Under the pieces are notes generated by a model that saw only the letters and a program-made list of their open reading frames with translations, made no database searches and was not told the DNA's origin. Below, in pieces: positions 59,041 to 64,000 of a DNA stretch of 64,000 nt. Origin of the DNA: Chenopodium formosanum. Its lineage: Eukaryota; Streptophyta; Magnoliopsida; Caryophyllales; Amaranthaceae. The stretch's first letter is position 1; each line of letters starts with the position of its first letter. The translations under genes and the position numbers were made by a program. Where the stretch lies: positions 7,116,501 through 7,180,500 of the forward strand of contig CM044860.1 in NCBI GenBank assembly GCA_024500155.1. Direction: 5' to 3'.

Positions 59041-61927
59041 TCATGGTTGTTGCTGAGCATCCATGTAACCGGCATCAACAAGCACCTTTTCCCTCTTAGC
59101 CGTTTCTACGTCCTCATCAACCATCATTTTCACTAGTTGCTGGAACCCGACCTTAGGCTTCCAACCGAGGACTTTCTTTGCCTTGCTGGCATCACCCTTC
59201 AGATTGTCTACCTCAGATGGCCTAAAGTACCTCTTGTCGATCACCACGTGATCCCGCCAGTTCAATCCTACGTACCCGAATGCAGCTTCCAAGAACTCCT
59301 CAACACTGTGAGATTCCTCGGTAGCCACCACATAATCATCGGGCTTTTCCTGTTGAAGCATCATCCACATTGCTTCAACATAGTCTCCTGCAAATCCCCA
59401 GTCCCTTAAGGCTTGCAAATTACCCAGGAAAAGCTTGCTCTGAAGCCCAATCTTGATCCTGCCAACAGCACGTGTGATCTTACGAGTCACAAAGTTTTCT
59501 CCCCTTCTTGGTGATTCATGGTTGAATAAAATGCCGTTGCAAGCAAAAATTCCTATGAAAAGAAACAAGTAAAAAGGTTATTCACCCGTACTAAGAACTG
59601 CCACAAGCACTTCAATAGTGCAAGGAGCATCAAATTGAAACAGTCAGCCCATCACCCAGGTCATCTTAATAGAATACAAGTAATAATTTTCAAGTACACA
59701 ACCTATAATTCGAAAAACCAGGACTATACGCTCGAGAAAGCAAAAATGATGCATCTTAAATATTTCTTGTACACCAAACACTCAATAACATAATTAATTG
59801 ATCTTTTTTCTTTCATGCTCCCAGAATTGGAGATCGATTAAATGAATTCAGATCAATGATTGATTCTCGAGGAATCTGTAGGATCCATTGATCAAATGGA
59901 ACAAGAACCAAATCTTGCTTAAATGCACAAAACACGTTTCCATTTCCCACATTTTAATATATAATAAACCATGAAGCATGCTGCATGTTTATAAAGTCCT
60001 AATCATGTTTATAAAGTTCTAATCATGATCTTACAATTTTTAAAGTTCTCTCCCCTTCGTGGTGATTCATGATTGAATAAAATGCCGTTGCAAGCAAAAA
60101 TACCTATGAAAGGAACAAGTAAAAAGGTTCATTCACCATTACTAAGAGCTGCCACTATGAAGAGTAGCCATGTGGCCCATGTGCACTTCAATAGTACAAG
60201 GAGCGTCATATAGAAAGTCAACCCATCACCTAGGTCATCTTAATAGAATTCAAGTAATAATTTTCAAACAAACGTACAGTCTATGATTTGAACAGGACTA
60301 TTAGCCTGAGAACTAGAGAAGACAAAAGTGATGCATCTTACATATTCTTGTACACCAAACACTCGATAATATATTAAATTGATCTTCTTTTTCTATCATA
60401 CTCCAAGAATTGGAGATCAATTAAATGAATTCAGATCAATGATAGACCCTCATGGAATCTAAAGGATACGTTGACTAAAAGGAACAAAAAAACCAGATCT
60501 TGCTCAAATGTACAAAAAACATTTTCATTTCCACATTTTAAATATTAAATCATGAAGCATGTTTGTAAAGTTCAAATCATGAAACTCGAAATCAGTAGCA
60601 AAAAGTAACAAGATAACCCTTTACATCACGGAAACAATGCAGTTGAGAGACCAATCATCAAAAGCAAAAGAATTTGAGTACACTATCCACTCATATCCAA
60701 GTATCAAAACAAAAACAATAATGCCTCAACACAGATGAAATACCGAGAAACCACATTGATCCTCAATTCCTTCTACTAAATCCATTTACCATTATTACTG
60801 CCCAAGACCTCAGATCAAATCTTGTTTACACCATTGTCTTTGATGGAAGCTAATGCCTTAACCCAAATAGTAGCTCCTATCTAGAATTAAATTGACCCCA
60901 GTTCCTCCAACCATTTCCATTGACCAACACTACACAAGACATCGAATCAAATCTTGTCACCTACATTGTCTTTTATAGCTCTCTAAACAGCACAAAAACT
61001 AAAGCCTCGACCCAAACAGCACCTAGAACCCAAATTGAACCCCAATTCTTCCCACCATTTCCATTGACCATTACAACACAAGACTTCAGATCAAATCTCG
61101 TCTACAACATTGCCTTCTATACCTCTCCACAGACTAAAAAACTAACATTTCCATTTCTCTAAAACTCAATTTCTTCTAAAATGTCATCATTTTTTAATCA
61201 ATCAAGCAAAATGCCATTAATTTCTCAATCAAACAAAATGCCATTAATTTCTCAATCAATCAAACAACCAAAAAGCTCATCAATTCAAAAATCCCAGAAA
61301 AACCCACAATCAAAATTCCAAAATTCATCAAAAAAAGTTAAAAAAAAAATTACCATAAGCTTCACGGTAATTGACAGTGTACCAATGAGCAGCACACTTA
61401 GCAACAGCATAAGGCGACCTGGGATGAAACGGGGTATCCTCCGCCTGAGGCGGTGGCGTAGATCCGAACATCTCCGACGACCCGGCTTGATAATACTTAA
61501 TATGGGTCCGACCCGTTTCAGCAATATGAGATCTAACAGCTTCAAGCAATCGAAGCGTACCAGTAGCAACAACATCAGCAGTATAATCAGGGATCTCAAA
61601 AGAAACAGCAACATGAGATTGAGCAGCAAGATTGTAAACTTCATCAGGTGCAATTGTATCGATCCAACGACGAAGAGAAGAGGCGTCGGTGAGATCGGCG
61701 TAGTGCAATTTCATCCTAGCTTTGTTGGCATTGTGTGGGTCGATGTAGATGTGATTGATTCTTTGGGTGTTGAAGTTTGAAGATCGTCGGATTAATCCGT
61801 GGACTTCGTACCCTTTTGAGAGGAGGAATTCGGTGAGGTAAGATCCGTCTTGGCCGGTGATTCCGGTGATTAGGGCGACTTTGATTTTGGGTTCGGAGTT
61901 TTGGGGGGTTTCAGTGGGTTCCGCCAT
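59041..61927 (-). CDS. GMD: GDP-D-mannose 4,6-dehydratase
   Basis: Two exons, 61927-61354 and 59552-59041, giving 361 residues, the length I recall for Arabidopsis GMD1. It is an extended short-chain dehydrogenase: the NAD(P)-binding GxxGxxG is GITGQDG at 22-28, the catalytic SSEMFG at 150-155 and the YxxxK pair at Y173/K177. NLAAQSHV and RRGENFVTRKITRA are typical. It makes GDP-4-keto-6-deoxymannose, the first step to GDP-L-fucose used in cell-wall xyloglucan, RG-II and glycoproteins, in the cytosol. The intron splits the Gly codon of AYG-IFACNG and is 1.8 kb long; the Arabidopsis genes are, as far as I recall, intronless. The exons are intact. The intron contains a duplicated start of exon 2. 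Confidence 0.96.
59491..60590. repeat. About 551-bp tandem duplication spanning the GMD intron 3' splice site
   Basis: The segments starting at 59491 and 60042 align over roughly 550 bp with scattered differences and one small insertion. They share AAAATGCCGTTGCAAGCAAA, CATCTTAATAGAAT, TTCTTGTACACCAAACACTC and ATTGGAGATC. The offset measured at GGTGATTCAT is 551 bp. Confidence 0.85.
60042..60103 (-). pseudogene. Duplicate fragment of GMD exon 2 inside the intron
   Basis: On the minus strand, after a CATAG acceptor, the sequence reads IFACNGILFNHESPRRGENF as in real exon 2, then departs and reaches a stop within about 11 codons. The polypyrimidine context and acceptor are copied along with it, so it could be used as a cryptic exon or alternative end. 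Confidence 0.8.
60782..61140. repeat. Three imperfect 125-145-bp tandem repeats in the GMD intron
   Basis: CCATTTCCATTGACCA followed by CACAAGAC, GATCAAATCT and ACATTGTCTT-like blocks occurs at about 60782 (most diverged), 60909 and 61050. Confidence 0.7.
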
Positions 61928-62640
61928 TGTTGGAGCTTGTTGAAGGTGATGGAAATGGCGGGGTTAGGGAGGAGATAGAGAGAGAGTGAATGACGAGTTT
62001 TGAGGGGAAATGATGGGGGGACTTAAGAGGGAAGAAAGGAGGAGAAGAAGGTGAGGGGGGTTAGTGGGGAAATCAGTTTGGGAGGGAAATAGAGGGGAAG
62101 ATGTGTTACAAGATGGTGTCCCACTAAGGCTAGGTAGATCCACCGTCGGGGGATCGAGACACGGTATGTTTTTTTTTTTAAGTCGGTTCGGATTGAATCG
62201 GGTGAATCTATTGTTGAATTATTTTATTACAAAGAAAAATTATAATTTATGTTTATCATGCTTTGTGAATTGTGATTCAATAATGGGTTAGATGTTTATA
62301 TACAAGTTTAGCTAGTATTTGTATTAGAGGATTAGTTTTTTTGTTTTCGAATTGAGGTGTTTTTTCTTTTGACGGGGAATTGAGTTTTGAATATGGATCG
62401 GGTGTTTTCAAGTCGAGTCGATTTTTTATACTCCATATATCTATCTCTATTTATTTATTAACTAACTCACCATGAGTTTGCAAATAATAAAAAGGAGTCA
62501 TTAAATGAATTGGTGTAAGAACAAAAAAAAAATGTAAGAGAAAGAATAATATTTATATTTAGAGTCAAAGTGTCAAAATTGTGTATTGACAAGTGAGTAA
62601 AGTTTGACTATGACATTAATATCTTTAATTGTCTTGTCTC
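61928..62640. other. GMD promoter region and spacer
   Basis: The leader (minus strand) has CTCTCTATCTCC-type pyrimidine tracts between 61960 and 62060. Beyond that is AT-rich spacer with no gene. Confidence 0.45.
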
Positions 62641-62644
62641 AAGA

Positions 62645-62707
62645 CTAGCAATTAGTAGGAGTTGAACCTGTGACCTCAAAGTCACATGGTGAAACTCTAA
62701 CCAACTA
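62645..62707 (-). pseudogene. tRNA-like relic
   Basis: On the minus strand, GGTATAGTTGGTTAGAG (A-box-like) and, about 40 nt on, CAGGTTCAACTCCTAC (B-box-like), with GTGACTTTGAGGTCAC between them. The acceptor stem is not convincing. It may be a SINE head, but no flanking duplication was found. Confidence 0.5.
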
Positions 62708-62813
62708 TACCAAATACTATTTGTTTACTTCTATGCACATAGTTGATAATAAGTGAATGAAAGATTAGAGACAAAATTGAAAACTCTGTCTCTAAATTAG
62801 GAGAAATCAAAAA

Positions 62814-62836
62814 TCCGTCTCTAAATTAGAGACGGA
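62814..62836. repeat. 23-bp perfect palindrome
   Basis: TCCGTCTCTAA, a central A, then TTAGAGACGGA. A shorter related CTGTCTCTAAATTAG lies just to the left at 62786. Confidence 0.85.
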
Positions 62837-62870
62837 ATTGAAATCCATCTCCTTTTGATGTTATTATAGG

Positions 62871-63036
62871 AACAAATAATAAGAAGAGTATCTCCAATGG
62901 CAACAAATATAAAAGTGGTTCACATATAAATTGACAACAAACTGTAACACAACTTGTTTCCAATGACAATAAACTAGAATTTGATTTCATTATAACAACA
63001 AATAATAAGAAGAGTATCTCCAATGGCAACAAATAA
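62871..63036. repeat. 126-bp spaced repeat in the CACTA-like end
   Basis: A roughly 38-bp block starting AACAAATAATAAGAAGAGTA recurs exactly at 62871 and 62997. The intervening sequence also contains a diverged CCAATGACAATAAA copy. Confidence 0.8.
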
Positions 63037-63641
63037 AATTTTCGCTGTCATTAACTGACATTGGTAAATGGCAACAAATAAAAAGTACGTTGTCATCTAG
63101 CAACAATAGTTTAGACGACTTGTTTCTAATGGCAACAATTCAAAAATTCATTGCCTTTGTTTGTTATAAAAGTTGCCATAGTTTGTTTCTATATGGCAAC
63201 ATGACAAAAATATGATGCCATCTAGGAACAACTAGTAAGAAAATTTGTTTTAAACAGCAACAAACAAAAACCCGTAGCCATTAATTATTGAAAAAGTAAA
63301 GCATAAAATGTCGCTTCTAATTAGACAATGAAAAAAATTATTTTTGTTCCTATTTAGCAACGTTTTAAAAATTTGTTGCCAAACTTAGTTGCTAAAAAGC
63401 TCTTATTTTTGTAGTGGTATGCCTTTTAGAAGTAAAGGTGTAATAGTGTTATTTTTTTTCATATAAAAAAAAGGTCCAATGTATTATGTACACAACAACC
63501 CAAAATTCCAAAAGATGTGACAACAAGCATTAGTTAGAACAAGTAAGTTGGGACACTTAGAGTGTATATAAATCATTGCTTATATTGTTATCACGTAAAA
63601 ATTGATAATTTGATACAATACGAAGCACCATAGAGCAATTA

Positions 63642-63806
63642 GGCCTCATTCTTTTGGACTAAATTCACTTGCTAAACTGAAATGAAATAAAATTTGCATA
63701 ACTGAACTGAAATTAACTTAACTAAAATTAAATACGACATATTAAATTTCATAATAATAATAATAATAACTATACTGAAATATTATGAAAGTCTAAGAAA
63801 GGACCG
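63642..63806. mobile_element. Possible short MITE (GGTSTGTTCT-like ends)
   Basis: Left AGGCCTCATTCTTTTGGACT and right (minus strand) CTACGGTCCTTTCTTAGACT around an ACTGAACTGAAATTAACTT core like that of the element at 32668. Weakest member of the family. Confidence 0.3.
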
Positions 63807-63847
63807 TAGTATGTGTATTTCATGGGACGAGTGTTTCTCACAAACGA

Positions 63848-63915
63848 GCAAGATATTACACACTTGCACCAATGAAAAAAAATTGATTAGCAAGATATTA
63901 CACACTTGCACCAAT
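63848..63915. repeat. 26-bp direct repeat, period 42 bp
   Basis: GCAAGATATTACACACTTGC plus ACCAAT occurs at 63848 and again at 63890 with no difference. Confidence 0.85.
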
Positions 63916-64000
63916 TAAATAATTGATCAAACTCTATAACAAATGGATATGAAAGTGTTACAATTAGTCAAAACGAGAGTTATATTCAATATTGGGCATT

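Larger units (their letters stand above)
62760..63416. mobile_element. CACTA-type element, right terminus with subterminal repeats
   Basis: The right end is TTATTTTTGTAGTG (63403-63416); its complement begins CACTACAAAAATAAGAGCT, the classic CACTA terminus. Inward are at least seven copies of a TGGCAACAAATAAA-like motif (for example 62898, 63022, 63067, 63132 and 63194), as in CACTA subterminal arrays. I found no matching left CACTA end, so the left border is a guess. Confidence 0.65.
63417..64000. other. Spacer at the right edge
   Basis: No gene. It contains a possible short MITE (about 63642-63806) and an exact 26-bp direct repeat. Confidence 0.45.

Noticed and set aside
61181..61780. 199-codon plus-strand open frame
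   Set aside because: Antisense to GMD exon 1 (most of it) plus low-complexity intron; the GMD reading is unambiguous.
1..64000. CRISPR array, phage or bacterial operon content
   Set aside because: No spaced identical repeats of the right kind; gene structure and transposons are those of a plant nuclear genome.

Overview
This is a 64-kb piece of a plant (eudicot) nuclear genome. The genes are intron-rich with canonical GT..AG borders, the intergenic DNA is AT-rich with long A/T runs, and many plant transposons are present. The gene set includes root-type ferredoxin-NADP reductase, NPC-type phospholipases, an ATL RING-H2 ligase, GDP-mannose dehydratase and a broken EPSP synthase. The EPSPS and other protein sequences look like Caryophyllales (an Amaranthaceae or Chenopodiaceae species is my guess), but I cannot fix the species from sequence alone.

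Layout, left to right. 1-3093 (minus): 5' part of a SCAI-family gene that runs off the left edge. 3296-7832: a mariner-like (DD39D) DNA transposon whose transposase is broken by a frameshift and by a complete 1.55-kb LTR with a 5-bp target duplication. 7835-9640: spacer with a decayed coding fragment. About 9.64-21.1 kb (plus): an 18-exon gene for a coiled-coil protein with an AIR9-repeat-like C-terminal half. 21.1-24.3 kb: spacer. 24350-25255 (minus): an intronless ATL51/52-like RING-H2 gene. 25.3-33.3 kb: transposon-rich spacer with two Tip100-like hAT elements (perfect 8-bp target duplications), each carrying a tRNA-like module, and an 80-bp Stowaway hairpin. 33326-36981 (plus): a complete root-type FNR gene. 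37-40.9 kb: spacer with decayed MITEs and small tandem repeats.

41.05-57.95 kb (plus): three tandem non-specific phospholipase C genes of the NPC3/4/5 type. All have five exons and share identical lengths for exons 2, 3 and 4 (380, 410 and 171 bp). Between the first and second lie an EPSP synthase pseudogene (first exon absent, 4-nt deletion, MULE inserted in its last exon) and a copia-type solo LTR. 59041-61927 (minus): a two-exon GDP-D-mannose 4,6-dehydratase gene whose intron holds a duplicated start of exon 2. 62.5-64 kb: a tRNA-like relic, a CACTA-type terminus and small repeats.

The host genes are not an operon and act in unrelated processes: membrane lipid hydrolysis (NPC), plastid redox supply (FNR), L-fucose precursor synthesis (GMD) and ubiquitylation (ATL). 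The unusual content is in the mobile DNA: GC-rich near-palindromes shared by two unrelated LTRs, hAT elements with embedded Pol III-like boxes, and the EPSPS relic trapped in the NPC array. I did not find a new defence or enzymatic system.
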